Shown: positions 14,290-22,570, numbered from the stretch's first letter. The stretch: DNA of 34,179 nt from Mycobacterium sp. E3198 (GCF_001667015.1 NZ_LZIS01000224.1:1-34179); one strand, 5' to 3'. A program made the numbers and translations. Notes: generated by a model not told the origin, from the sequence alone.

Positions 14290-15321
14290 GTGAACACCAA
14301 ACCCAAGCTGGTCATCGGCGCCAACGGCTTCCTGGGTTCGCATGTGACCCGCCAGCTTGTCGCCGACGGTCACGAAGTGCGGGCCATGGTGCGCGCGACC
14401 GCCAACACCCGCGCGATCGACGATCTCGAGCTCAGTCGCTTCCAGGGCGACGTGTTCGACACCGACACTGTGCGTGAGGCGATGGACGGCGTGGACGACG
14501 TCTACTACTGCGTCGTCGACACCCGCGCCTGGTTGCGCGACCCGTCCCCGCTGTTCCGCACCAACGTCGAGGGCCTGCGCAACGTCCTCGACGTCGCCAT
14601 CAAGGAACCGGGCCTGCGCAGGTTCGTCTTCACCAGCACCTACGCGACAGTGGGGCGGCGACACGGTCACGTGGCGACCGAAGAAGACATCATCGACCCG
14701 CGCGGCCTCACGCCCTATGTCCAATCCCGGGTCCAAGCCGAAGACCTCGTGATGCGATACGTGACCGAAGCCGGGCTGCCCGCCGTCGCGATGTGCGTCT
14801 CGACGACGTACGGCAGCGGGGACTGGGGAGGCACCCCGCACGGCGCCTTCATCGCCGGCGCGGTGTTCGGCAAGCTGCCCTTCCTGATGAACGGCATCCG
14901 GCTGGAGGTCGTCGGGGTCGACGACGCCGCCCGGGCCATGATTCTGGCGGCCGAGCGCGGCCGTATCGGCGAGCGATACCTGGTCTCCGAGCGGATGTTC
15001 GCGCTGAACGACGTCGTGCGGATCGCGGCCGACGAGGCCGGCGTGCCACCGCCGCAACGTGCGATCTCGGTGCCGGTGCTCTACGCCCTTGCCGCGGCGG
15101 GCACCCTGCGGGCCCGGCTCACCGGCAAGGACTCCGAGCTCAGCCTCAAGTCGGTGCGAATGATGCGCGCCGAGGCGCCCGTCGACAGCGGGAAGGCGAA
15201 GCGCGAGTTGGGCTGGCAGCCGCGCCCGGTGGAGGAGTCCATCCGCGAGGCGGCCCGGTTCTGGGCCGCTTTAAAGGGCGCGCAGGACCCTCGAAAAGAC
15301 AGCACAGCCCGGACCGAGTAG
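14290..15321 (+). CDS. NAD-dependent epimerase/dehydratase, extended SDR (Rv0139-type)
   Basis: A 343-aa extended short-chain dehydrogenase. The N-terminal Rossmann motif is G10-A-N-G-F-L-G16. FTSTY (114-118) gives the Ser/Thr of the active site. The catalytic YxxxK is Y143-V-Q-S-R147 here, so the usual Lys is Arg. WQPRPVEESIREAARFW near the end is typical of the family. It may be a 3-beta-hydroxysteroid dehydrogenase-like or dihydroflavonol reductase-like enzyme. It starts with GTG immediately after the SnoaL stop and should share the KstR-type control. The Lys to Arg change leaves the activity open. Confidence 0.85.
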   Translation: MNTKPKLVIGANGFLGSHVTRQLVADGHEVRAMVRATANTRAIDDLELSRFQGDVFDTDTVREAMDGVDDVYYCVVDTRAWLRDPSPLFRTNVEGLRNVLDVAIKEPGLRRFVFTSTYATVGRRHGHVATEEDIIDPRGLTPYVQSRVQAEDLVMRYVTEAGLPAVAMCVSTTYGSGDWGGTPHGAFIAGAVFGKLPFLMNGIRLEVVGVDDAARAMILAAERGRIGERYLVSERMFALNDVVRIAADEAGVPPPQRAISVPVLYALAAAGTLRARLTGKDSELSLKSVRMMRAEAPVDSGKAKRELGWQPRPVEESIREAARFWAALKGAQDPRKDSTARTE

Positions 15322-15389
15322 GAGGGCTGATCGGGAAGCGTTGGACGCGGGCTGTTGTTGCACGGTCTATCCGCGTCCGAGGAGGAACC

Positions 15390-15770
15390 ATGAGCCACCC
15401 CGAAATCAAGGAACCCAGTGCCGGGCATCCGATCACCATCGAGCCCACGAAGGGCCGGGTCCAGGTCCGCGTCAACGGCGAACTCGTCGCCGACACCACC
15501 GCGGCGTTGGAGTTGCGTGAGGCGACTTTGCCTGCTGTGCAATACATTCCGATGGCAGACGTGGTGGGCGACCGGCTGACCCGCACCGACACCAGCACCC
15601 ACTGCCCGTTCAAGGGCGACGCCAGCTACTACAGCGTGACGACGTCGGCCGGCGACACCGTCAACGACGTGATCTGGACGTACGAGCAGCCCTACCCCGC
15701 CGTCGCGGCGATCGCGGGCCACGTCGCCTTCTATCCCAACAAGGCGGAGATCAGCGTCTCGGCTCAGTAG
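15390..15770 (+). CDS. DUF427-domain protein (Rv0140-type)
   Basis: A 126-aa protein with one DUF427 domain: RVQVRVNGELVADTTAALEL, then AVQYIPMADVVGDRLTRTDT, then CPFKGDASYYSV and the end VAFYPNKAEISV. CPFKGxAxYY is the family hallmark. ATG 15390 has a strong Shine-Dalgarno (GAGGAGGAA). It follows the epimerase by 68 bases on the same strand. The biochemical role of DUF427 is not known to me. The gene overlaps the convergent SnoaL gene by 7 bases at the stops. Confidence 0.88.
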   Translation: MSHPEIKEPSAGHPITIEPTKGRVQVRVNGELVADTTAALELREATLPAVQYIPMADVVGDRLTRTDTSTHCPFKGDASYYSVTTSAGDTVNDVIWTYEQPYPAVAAIAGHVAFYPNKAEISVSAQ

Positions 15771-16165
15771 GGCGTCCAGCCGGGAAGCGCAGCCTCGTGC
15801 GCCCGGGTATCGCTGTATAGGCGCATCGCGACGATCAGGCCATCGCGGGTGTCGAAAATGCACACGAACGGGCTGTCGTATCCGACGCCGCCGACCGTGG
15901 TCCCACTGGCGTGGGCCTCGACGACGACCGTGTCTCCCTCGTTGACACAACGGACCAAGTCGATGGTGAGCTCGAGGTTCTGTTTGCGTCGCTCGATCGC
16001 ACGCCGAAACGTTTCCTTGTCGCACGCCGTGCGCGTGGCCAGGGTCCAGTAGGTGAAGTCGTCGCTGAGCAGCGCAAAGCCCTCATCGAGGTCCCCGCCC
16101 TCGCTCGTGCTCTGCAGGAACATCCAGGCCAGTTCGCCCTGCGGGTCATCGAACGGCGTCGCCAC
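15764..16165 (-). CDS. SnoaL-like (NTF2-fold) protein (Rv0141c-type)
   Basis: A 133-aa NTF2-fold protein from GTG 16165. LAWMFLQSTSEGGDLDEGFA, then LLSDDFTYWTLATRTACDKE, then FRRAIERRKQNLELTIDLVR, and VVVEAHASGTTVGGVGYDS. The pattern is that of SnoaL-like isomerase or cyclase proteins; the catalytic role is unknown. GTG 16165 gives a length close to the M. tuberculosis protein (about 136 aa by memory). The open frame runs much further upstream, but that part antisense to the glycosylase gene is unlike the family. It is divergent from the glycosylase gene by 60 bases. Confidence 0.78.
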   Translation of the reverse strand: MATPFDDPQGELAWMFLQSTSEGGDLDEGFALLSDDFTYWTLATRTACDKETFRRAIERRKQNLELTIDLVRCVNEGDTVVVEAHASGTTVGGVGYDSPFVCIFDTRDGLIVAMRLYSDTRAHEAALPGWTPY

Positions 16166-16225
16166 ATCGCAATATTGTCTTGGCACACGGTTGGCGGTCA
16201 ATCGGGGTGTTCCGGAAAGGATCTC

Positions 16226-17137
16226 GTGGAGAGCGCGCGCACGGTCACGTTTCCCGGGGCTGCCAGCTTCGGGCACACCCTGGCGCCGCTGCGCCGGGGA
16301 CCCCGAGATCCGTGCTTCCGGATGCCCGGCGACGGCGCCATCTGGCGGACCAGCCTGCTCCCCACCGGGCCGGTCACCGCACGGATCACCCGCGCGGCGG
16401 CCAACGCCGCCCATTGCGTCGCGTGGGGCGACGGCGCGGAGCAATTCATCGACATGCTGCCGGCGATGCTGGGCGCCGACGACGACGCCTCGAACTTCGT
16501 GCCGCGCGATCCGACGGTCGCCGCCGCGCACCGGCGGGTCCCCCACTTGCGGCTGGGCCGTACCGGACTGGTGCTGGAAGCCTTGATCCCGGCGATCATC
16601 GAGCAGCGGGTGCCCGGCGCCGACGCGTTTCGGTCGTGGCGTCTGCTGGTGTCCAAGTACGGCACGCCGGCGCCCGGCCCGGCCCCGGACGGGATGCGGG
16701 TGCCGCCGTCGGCCGAGGCGTGGCGGCACATCCCGTCATGGGAGTTTCACCGCGCCAACGTGGATCCCGGGCGAGCGCAGGCCGTGGTGGGCTGCGCGCG
16801 CCGCGCGTCCTCGTTGGAACGACTGGTGTCGCGGTCGGCGGAGGAGGCTCGCCGAGCGCTGACGTCCCTGCCGGGCATCGGTGAGTGGACCGCCGCGGAG
16901 ACCGCGCAGCGCGCGTTCGGTGACGCCGATGCCGTGTCGGTGGGCGACTATCACGTGCCCAAGATGATCGGCTGGACCCTGCTCGGCCGCCCGGTCGATG
17001 ACGCGGTGATGCTCGACCTGCTCGAACCGATGCGACCGCACCGCCACCGTGTGGTTCGGCTCCTCGAGGCCAGCGGGCTGGCCTACGAACCGCGCCGGGG
17101 GGCGCGGCTGCCGGTGCAGCACATCAGCGAGCTTTAG
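16226..17137 (+). CDS. HhH-GPD DNA glycosylase, AlkA-like (Rv0142-type)
   Basis: A 303-aa base-excision repair-like protein. The helix-hairpin-helix is LTSLPGIGEWTAAETAQRAF and is followed by DAVSVGDYHVPKMIGWTL. The Asp in GDYHV matches the catalytic Asp of AlkA (PDDYLI). The N-terminal region (VTFPGAASFGHTLAPLRRGP) corresponds to the AlkA-type beta domain in a divergent form. It would remove alkylated purines from DNA. GTG 16226 has GGAAAGGA upstream; the frame stays open further up, antisense to the SnoaL gene, but that part is not credible. Confidence 0.85.
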   Translation: MESARTVTFPGAASFGHTLAPLRRGPRDPCFRMPGDGAIWRTSLLPTGPVTARITRAAANAAHCVAWGDGAEQFIDMLPAMLGADDDASNFVPRDPTVAAAHRRVPHLRLGRTGLVLEALIPAIIEQRVPGADAFRSWRLLVSKYGTPAPGPAPDGMRVPPSAEAWRHIPSWEFHRANVDPGRAQAVVGCARRASSLERLVSRSAEEARRALTSLPGIGEWTAAETAQRAFGDADAVSVGDYHVPKMIGWTLLGRPVDDAVMLDLLEPMRPHRHRVVRLLEASGLAYEPRRGARLPVQHISEL

Positions 17138-17209
17138 CCCGGGTTTCCGGCAACGGCCATCGGGTAACCCACCGGGGAGACGTGATGTGCGCGAACCAGG
17201 GAGGGATCG

Positions 17210-17758
17210 ATGACGCAGTTCACCATTCCGGGACTGACCGACAAACAGGCGGCGCGGCTTACCGAATTGCTGCAAAAGCAACTGAGTACCTACAACGACC
17301 TCCACCTGACGCTGAAGCACATTCACTGGAACGTGGTGGGCCCCAACTTCATTGGCGTACACGAGATGATCGACCCGCAGGTGGAGGCGGTCCGCGGGTT
17401 TGCCGACGACGTCGCCGAGCGGATCGCCGCCCTGGGGGCGTCACCGCAGGGCACCCCGGGAGCGATCCTGAAGGACCGCACCTGGGATGACTACTCGGTC
17501 GGCCGCGACTGCGTCCAGGCGCACCTGGCCGCGCTGGACCTGGTCTACACCGGCGTCATCGAAGACATCCGCAAATACATCGAGGAGACCGAGGAACTCG
17601 ACCCCGTCACCCAGGACCTGCTGATCGACCAGGCGGGGCACCTGGAGAAGTTCCAGTGGTTCGTCCGGGCACACCTGGAGAGCGCCGGCGGCAAGCTGAC
17701 GCACGAGGGCTCGTCCACCGAACGGGACGCCGCCAGCAGCGCGCGCAGCGCCTCCTAG
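17210..17758 (+). CDS. dps: Dps ferritin-like DNA-protection protein
   Basis: A 182-aa Dps that oxidises iron with peroxide, stores it in a 12-mer, and in some species binds DNA. The ferroxidase ligands H39, H51, D66 and E70 keep the canonical spacing, in HIHWNVVGPNFIGVHEMIDP and FADDVAER. The sequence closely follows M. smegmatis Dps1 as I recall it (LLQKQLSTYNDLHLTLKHxH). The C-terminal tail after LTHEG has only two basic residues, fewer than the Lys/Arg-rich tail used by M. smegmatis Dps1 for DNA binding. The ATG has AGGGAGGGA upstream. Its stop overlaps that of the ClC gene. I do not recall dps at this locus in M. tuberculosis. Confidence 0.95.
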   Translation: MTQFTIPGLTDKQAARLTELLQKQLSTYNDLHLTLKHIHWNVVGPNFIGVHEMIDPQVEAVRGFADDVAERIAALGASPQGTPGAILKDRTWDDYSVGRDCVQAHLAALDLVYTGVIEDIRKYIEETEELDPVTQDLLIDQAGHLEKFQWFVRAHLESAGGKLTHEGSSTERDAASSARSAS

Positions 17759-19722
17759 CTCGCCGCCGAATCCGCCTGGTTCGCGGCGCCCGCGCCGTTA
17801 CTGGGCACCAGAATGTTGATCCGGTCACCGGCGGCCAGCACGACACCGGCGTCCGCGTCGACGAGCTGGCGGTTCTGCAGCACCGACACCGGGAAGTGAC
17901 CGGCCGGCAGCTCCAGCTCGCCGACGAGCCGGCCGACGGCGACCGAGTCGGGGGCCAGGGTGTGTTCGACGATCTGGTAACCGGCGAGCTGGCTGTGGGG
18001 GTCGTGCTCTGCGGTCGCAGTACGCGGATAGGCCCATTCAGCGGCTTGGTGGCTGGCGGCGATGTCGGGTTGCACGTCGGCCAGGTAGGCATCGACGGCG
18101 CGGAGCACATTCTGGTTGGTGAGCCACCCTTGGACGTGCCGGGCCTCGGTGTCGATGACCGGAAGCCCGTCGCGACCGTAGAGGACGAGCTGCCGAAGCG
18201 CTTGGGCCAGGCTGTCGTTGGCGAACAGCGCCTGCGGTTCGCGGACTCGCGTGACCGGGCCGAGCAGCGTCGTCCAGTCCCGTTCGGCGTCGCCGGCTTG
18301 GCCCGCGAGGTCGAGCGGAGCGCTGAACGGGTGCATCGCGTCGGCCGCGGTCAGGTTGGCAAACGCATGGGTCGGGGTCGGGCGCTCGATGTCGATGCCG
18401 CGGCGCAGCAGCTTGGTGGTGTAGATGGTGCCGTAGGACAGCGCGCGGGAGACGGTCGTGCCCACGGCGACGGCCAACATGACCGGCAGCGTCAGGGTGA
18501 AGTCCCCGGTCATCTCCACCGTGCTTGCCAGTGCGGTGAGCGGCGCCCTTGCGGCCGACGCGAACACGGCGCCCATGCCGACGATGGCGTAGAGCGCGGG
18601 CTCTCCCGCCCCGGGGCCGATGAGCTGATGGACGATCAACCCGAAGGCCATGCCCGAAGTGGCGCCGACGAACAACGACGGCGCGAACACGCCGCCTGAG
18701 CCGCCGATGCCGATGGTCAGGCTGCAGGCCAGCATCTTGCCGGCGGCGAGTATCAGCAGGAACCACAGCGCGTAGTGACCGGCGAAGGCGGCGTACATCA
18801 CCGGATAGCCGACTCCGTACAGCTGTGGCACCGCGAGCAACAGCAGGCCCAGCACGAGGCCGCCCACCGCCGGCCGCGCCCAGTCAGGGCGTTGACCCCA
18901 GATGCGGTCGCAGAGATCCTCGGTTTTGTACAACACGTTTTTGAACAGGACCCCGATCGCGCCGGCGATCGCCGCCAGCAGGGCTATCAACAGGTAGTTG
19001 GCGATGTGGTCCAACGCGATACCGGTGGGCAGTTGGGTGAGGAAAGGAGCGGAGCCGAAGAACACCCGCGAGATGACGTCGGCGACCATCGCCGACAGCA
19101 TGATCGTGAAGATCGCTTCGACAGAGAGCTCCCGCAGGATCAGCTCCACGGCAAAGAACACGCCGGTGATGGGGGCGTTGAACGTCGCCGAAATGCCGCC
19201 GGCCGCACCACACGCCACCAGCACGCGGAGCCGGTTCTCCGGCATCCGCACCCACTGGCCCATGCTGGACGCCAGCGCCGCTCCGATCTGCACGATGGGG
19301 CCCTCGCGACCGACCGACCCGCCACTGCCGATGCACAGCGCAGACGCGAGCGCTTTGACGACCGTGACCTGGGGACGGATGCGACCGCCGTTTTCGGCCA
19401 CCGCGATCATGACCTCCGGCACGCCGTGGCCCCTGGCTTCGCGGGCGAAGCGGGAGATCAACGGACCGTAGAGCAACCCGCCGATGACCGGGATTGCCAC
19501 GAAGAATCCGATTCCCAACCACGGCAGGTGGTCGCTGCCCACCCACCCCTGCTGGCCGAACTCGTCGTGGCCGGTCGCCAGCCAGGTGAAGCCATAGATC
19601 AGGTAGCGGAACGCCGCCGCGCCGAGTCCGGCTCCGAGCCCGACCACGACCGCCAGGCAGAACAACCCCAGGCGGTTTGCTCGCAGCCAGCCGGCTACGC
19701 GCCCCAGTGTGTTGGACACCAT
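17755..19722 (-). CDS. ClC-type chloride channel/transporter with CBS and TrkA_C-like domains
   Basis: A 655-aa membrane protein (Rv0143c-type). The ClC core covers about residues 18-440 with many hydrophobic segments. Its motifs are G98-H-G-V-P-E (selectivity loop 1, usually GSGIP), G-R-E140-G-P (gating Glu E140) and GSGGVFAPSLFVGA (GxFxP). Two CBS domains lie at about 450-555 (ADAMHPFSAPLDLAG; VIDTEARHVQGWLTNQNVLR), followed by a TrkA_C/RCK_C-like end (LVGELELPAGHFPVSVLQNR; AAGDRINILVPS). It should move Cl- or exchange it for H+ across the cytoplasmic membrane, with nucleotide or ligand control through the CBS part. ATG 19722 has GGGAAGG upstream. It converges on dps with a 4-base overlap. 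Confidence 0.92.
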   Translation of the reverse strand: MVSNTLGRVAGWLRANRLGLFCLAVVVGLGAGLGAAAFRYLIYGFTWLATGHDEFGQQGWVGSDHLPWLGIGFFVAIPVIGGLLYGPLISRFAREARGHGVPEVMIAVAENGGRIRPQVTVVKALASALCIGSGGSVGREGPIVQIGAALASSMGQWVRMPENRLRVLVACGAAGGISATFNAPITGVFFAVELILRELSVEAIFTIMLSAMVADVISRVFFGSAPFLTQLPTGIALDHIANYLLIALLAAIAGAIGVLFKNVLYKTEDLCDRIWGQRPDWARPAVGGLVLGLLLLAVPQLYGVGYPVMYAAFAGHYALWFLLILAAGKMLACSLTIGIGGSGGVFAPSLFVGATSGMAFGLIVHQLIGPGAGEPALYAIVGMGAVFASAARAPLTALASTVEMTGDFTLTLPVMLAVAVGTTVSRALSYGTIYTTKLLRRGIDIERPTPTHAFANLTAADAMHPFSAPLDLAGQAGDAERDWTTLLGPVTRVREPQALFANDSLAQALRQLVLYGRDGLPVIDTEARHVQGWLTNQNVLRAVDAYLADVQPDIAASHQAAEWAYPRTATAEHDPHSQLAGYQIVEHTLAPDSVAVGRLVGELELPAGHFPVSVLQNRQLVDADAGVVLAAGDRINILVPSNGAGAANQADSAAS

Positions 19723-19797
19723 CGAGTCACCTTCCCGCGATCGACCTTCTCGCTTTGCACCATCTCAGGTGGGGCGTGCTACGGCGACCCTGCACCT

Positions 19798-19828
19798 CAG
19801 CAAATATTGCTTTATAAAACAATTGCTG
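19798..19828. other. AT-rich patch with repeated AGCAA/TTGCT half-sites
   Basis: A roughly 30-base AT-rich patch in high-GC surroundings. AGCAA occurs at 19799-19803 and its complement TTGCT at 19807-19811 and 19823-19827, around TTTATAAA. CAGCAA (19798) and TTGCTG (19823) form an outer inverted repeat. It lies in the divergent region between the ClC and pirin genes and could be a promoter or a protein-binding patch. Confidence 0.4.
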
Positions 19829-19897
19829 GCTCCTAAACATAGCGAGTCGGGGTGGAGCGATCGCGGGCCACCGCCCATCAGCGACCCGAGGAATAAA

Positions 19898-19911
19898 CGG
19901 ACCCTGGTCCG
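19898..19911. promoter_or_regulatory. Palindrome before the pirin gene
   Basis: CGGACC, CT, GGTCCG: perfect 6-base arms with a 2-base spacer, 35 bases before GTG 19947 and next to an AT-rich TTATATG. It is a candidate operator for the TetR encoded downstream in the same operon. Confidence 0.5.
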
Positions 19912-19946
19912 GTTATATGTGGCAGCTCTTATCGAAGGAGGTTGAC

Positions 19947-20909
19947 GTGCCCGCAGTGACCGCAGACACGCTCACGTTGCCGCGCATCGGCGCCGCAGGC
20001 CCCGGCGAGACCCAGCGGCCGGTCCGATCGATCACCACGGGCCCGCGAGGCTACGAGGGCGAGGGTTTCCCGGTCGTCCGCGCATTCGCCGGGGTCAGCG
20101 CGGCCGCCCTGGATCCCTTTGTGCACATGGACCAGATGGGCGAGGTCGAATACCAGCCGGGCGAGCCCAGGGGCACCGATTGGCATCCGCACCGCGGCTT
20201 CGAAACTGTGACCTACATGATCGACGGCAAATTCGCGCACCAGGACTCCCACGGCGGCGGCGGCCTAATCGCCGATGGTGCGACGCAATGGATGACGGCC
20301 GGATCGGGCATCCTGCACATCGAAACCCCGCCGGCCGAACTGGTGGATGGCGGTGGCGTCTTCCACGGCATCCAGCTGTGGGTGAATTTGCCGAAGAGGG
20401 ACAAATTCGCGCCGCCCCGGTATCAGGCGATCGAGGGCGCCGACGCCGCACTGCTCGCCTCGGACGACGGCGGGGCCCTGGTCCGCATCATCGCGGGCAC
20501 CATCGACGGCCACCGCGGCCCCGGCATCACGCACACGCCGATCACGCTGGCGCACGCGACGATTGCGAATGGTGCCCGGCTGGATATTCCATGGCGGCGC
20601 GATTTCAATGCGCTGGTGTACGTGCTTTCCGGGAGCGGATACGTCGGTCCCGTCGCCCACCCGATCCGCTCGGGCCAATTGGCCGTGCTCGGGCCCGGCG
20701 ATCGGATTACCGTGGGCGCCCATCGGGAGCCAATTGATGTGCTGCTGCTGGGCGGGCGGCCGATTCGCGAACCGGTATTCCACTACGGGCCTTTCGTGAT
20801 GAACAGTCGCGCGGAATTGGTCGAGGCGCTGGAGGACTACCAGGCTGGAAAGTTTGGCACCATTCCGCCAAATGCTTTAATGCCGCACCATGGCGGTGGC
20901 ACAATTTAG
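19947..20909 (+). CDS. Pirin family (bicupin) protein
   Basis: A 320-aa pirin-type double cupin. Metal ligands of the N-terminal cupin are visible: H80 and H82 (WHPHRGFETVTY), H124 and E126 (GILHIETP). DPFVHMDQMGEVEYQPGEPR is the usual start of the domain. The second cupin is FNALVYVLSGSGYVGPVAHP. Pirins bind iron; some, such as YhhW, oxidise quercetin, and others act as regulators. GTG 19947 is chosen for its strong Shine-Dalgarno (AAGGAGG, 5 bases upstream). The TetR gene starts 2 bases after its stop, so they are one operon. I do not recall it at this locus in M. tuberculosis. Confidence 0.9.
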   Translation: MPAVTADTLTLPRIGAAGPGETQRPVRSITTGPRGYEGEGFPVVRAFAGVSAAALDPFVHMDQMGEVEYQPGEPRGTDWHPHRGFETVTYMIDGKFAHQDSHGGGGLIADGATQWMTAGSGILHIETPPAELVDGGGVFHGIQLWVNLPKRDKFAPPRYQAIEGADAALLASDDGGALVRIIAGTIDGHRGPGITHTPITLAHATIANGARLDIPWRRDFNALVYVLSGSGYVGPVAHPIRSGQLAVLGPGDRITVGAHREPIDVLLLGGRPIREPVFHYGPFVMNSRAELVEALEDYQAGKFGTIPPNALMPHHGGGTI

Positions 20910-20911
20910 CA

Positions 20912-21547
20912 ATGTCGGCAACGCCGAGTCGCAGGCCAGGGCGCCCGCCTGCCGCCAAGGCGGACGAGACACGTCAACGCATAATCCAGGCCGCTCGTCT
21001 GGTGTTCAGCGAACGTGGCTATGACGGCGCGACGTTTCAGGCGATCGCGGCCCAGGCCGACCTGACCCGGCCCGCGATCAACCACTACTTCTCCAGCAAA
21101 CGGGTGCTGTTCCGCGAGGTGCTGGATGAAACGAACAAATTCGTCATCGGGGCCGGCATCAAACAGGCGGAGCGCGAGACCACTCTGATCGGGCGGCTCA
21201 CGGCGTTCATCTCGGCCGCGGTGCGTGCCAATTCCGAAAATCCCGCCGGATCGGCGTTCTTAATCACCGCCGTGCTGGAATTCCAGCGGCACCCGGAATT
21301 GCGGCCGGCCGACAACGATTCCGTGACGCTCAGTCGCGATTTTCTGACGCGCGTCGTCAACGATGCGATCGAGCGCGGCGAGGTCATCCCCGGTACCGAC
21401 CCGTCGGCCTTGGTCGAGACGCTGCTCGTCGTGATCTGCGGCGTCGGCCTCTACGCCGGCTATGTCCGCAGCTACCAGGCGATGTTGGGCGTCACCGGCA
21501 TGCTGCGTCAGCTTTTGGAGGGCGCTCTCTGGCGCCCCGAGACCTGA
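20912..21547 (+). CDS. TetR-family regulator (Rv0144-type)
   Basis: A 211-aa repressor. The basic N-terminus RRPGRPPAAKADETRQRIIQ leads into AARLVFSERGYDGATFQAIA and AQADLTRPAINHYFSSKRVL, a clear TetR HTH. It starts 2 bases after the pirin stop, and its end lies 69 bases before the first methyltransferase gene. Candidate targets are its own operon (palindrome at 19898-19911) and the methyltransferases. The ligand is unknown. Confidence 0.9.
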   Translation: MSATPSRRPGRPPAAKADETRQRIIQAARLVFSERGYDGATFQAIAAQADLTRPAINHYFSSKRVLFREVLDETNKFVIGAGIKQAERETTLIGRLTAFISAAVRANSENPAGSAFLITAVLEFQRHPELRPADNDSVTLSRDFLTRVVNDAIERGEVIPGTDPSALVETLLVVICGVGLYAGYVRSYQAMLGVTGMLRQLLEGALWRPET

Positions 21548-21591
21548 CCGGCCAGCGCCGATCCAAGCAGTGAACTTGCGCACAAAGCGTA

Positions 21592-21606
21592 TAGGCTAAC
21601 TAACTT
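21592..21606 (+). promoter_or_regulatory. Candidate promoter of the methyltransferase genes
   Basis: TAGGCT (21592-21597) and TAACTT (21601-21606) both fit TANNNT and lie 10-20 bases before ATG 21617. CTAACTAACTTACT is a tandem set of similar tetramers that might also be a regulator site. No clear -35 box is present. Confidence 0.3.
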
Positions 21607-21616
21607 ACTCGGTAGC

Positions 21617-22570
21617 ATGGTTCGGGTCATGACTGATCTGGACGCCTCCTTACCGCCTTCGTTACGGACCGCCGGTGACAGCTGGGCGATCACCGAACTG
21701 GTCGGCGCCACCGCGTTGGGCGTTGCCGCGGCGCGTGCGGTCGAGACGTCCGGGGCCGCTCCGCTGATCCGCGACGAGTTCGCCCGCCCGTTGGTGTCGT
21801 CGGCCGGCCCGGCCTGGGCCCGGCTGGCCGACCCCGAGCTGGCCTGGCTGGACGGCGATCCGCACGGGCAGCGCGCGCATCGGATCGGGATCGACTACCA
21901 GGCGGTGCGCACGCATTTCTTCGATGAGTACTTCGAGGACGCCGTCCGCGCGGGGATTCGGCAGGTCGTGATCTTGGCGGCCGGGCTCGATTCGCGGGCC
22001 TACCGGTTGAATTGGCCGCCGGGCACCGCGGTGTACGAGATCGACCAGCCCAAGGTGCTGGAGTACAAGACCGGAATTCTCGAGCAGCAGGGCGCGGCCC
22101 CCAGCGCGAGCAGGCGCCCCGTTGCGATCGACCTGCGCGACGACTGGCCCGCGGCCCTGACCGCCGCCGGGTTCGACCGCACCCAACCGACGGCGTGGCT
22201 GGCGGAGGGCCTGCTGCCCTACCTGCCCAGCGACGCCCAGGACCGGCTGTTCGAGATGTTCACCGCTCTCAGCGCGCCCGGCAGCCAGGTCGCCGTCGAG
22301 GTGTTCGGCATGAATTCGCGTAGCAACTCGCAGCGCTGGCTGCGCATGCGGGAGCGGCTCGGCCTGGACGTCAACGTCCAGGCGTTGACCTTCCACGAAC
22401 CCGACCGCACGGATGCCGTCCGGTGGCTGTCCGACCACGGCTGGCAGGTCAGCGCCGTGGACAACCGCGACGAGATGGCCCGCTTGGGCCGATCGGTTCC
22501 CGACGACCTGGCCGACGAGGCCGTCCGCAGCACCTTGCTGCGAGCGCGCCTCGGCCAGCCGAACACCTGA
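21617..22570 (+). CDS. SAM-dependent methyltransferase, paralogue 1 (Rv0145-type)
   Basis: A 317-aa class I methyltransferase of the large mycobacterial family with ITELVGATALGVAAARAVET at the N-terminus. SAM-binding motif: VVILAAGLDSRAYRLNWPPG, then YEIDQPKVLEYK; the next block is TAWLAEGLLPYLPSDAQDRL. The conserved YQAVRTHFFDEYFEDAV is present. The acceptor is unknown for the family. Another ATG lies at 21629. It is the first of three tandem paralogues on the same strand; the second starts 15 bases later. Confidence 0.9.
   Translation: MVRVMTDLDASLPPSLRTAGDSWAITELVGATALGVAAARAVETSGAAPLIRDEFARPLVSSAGPAWARLADPELAWLDGDPHGQRAHRIGIDYQAVRTHFFDEYFEDAVRAGIRQVVILAAGLDSRAYRLNWPPGTAVYEIDQPKVLEYKTGILEQQGAAPSASRRPVAIDLRDDWPAALTAAGFDRTQPTAWLAEGLLPYLPSDAQDRLFEMFTALSAPGSQVAVEVFGMNSRSNSQRWLRMRERLGLDVNVQALTFHEPDRTDAVRWLSDHGWQVSAVDNRDEMARLGRSVPDDLADEAVRSTLLRARLGQPNT

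Noticed and set aside
13588..15057. 489-codon frame antisense to the SnoaL and epimerase genes
   Set aside because: The sense strand has conserved proteins with good starts; the antisense product matches no family I know.
16166..16729. Upstream extension of the minus-strand SnoaL frame
   Set aside because: It is antisense to the glycosylase gene and would make the protein more than twice the family length.
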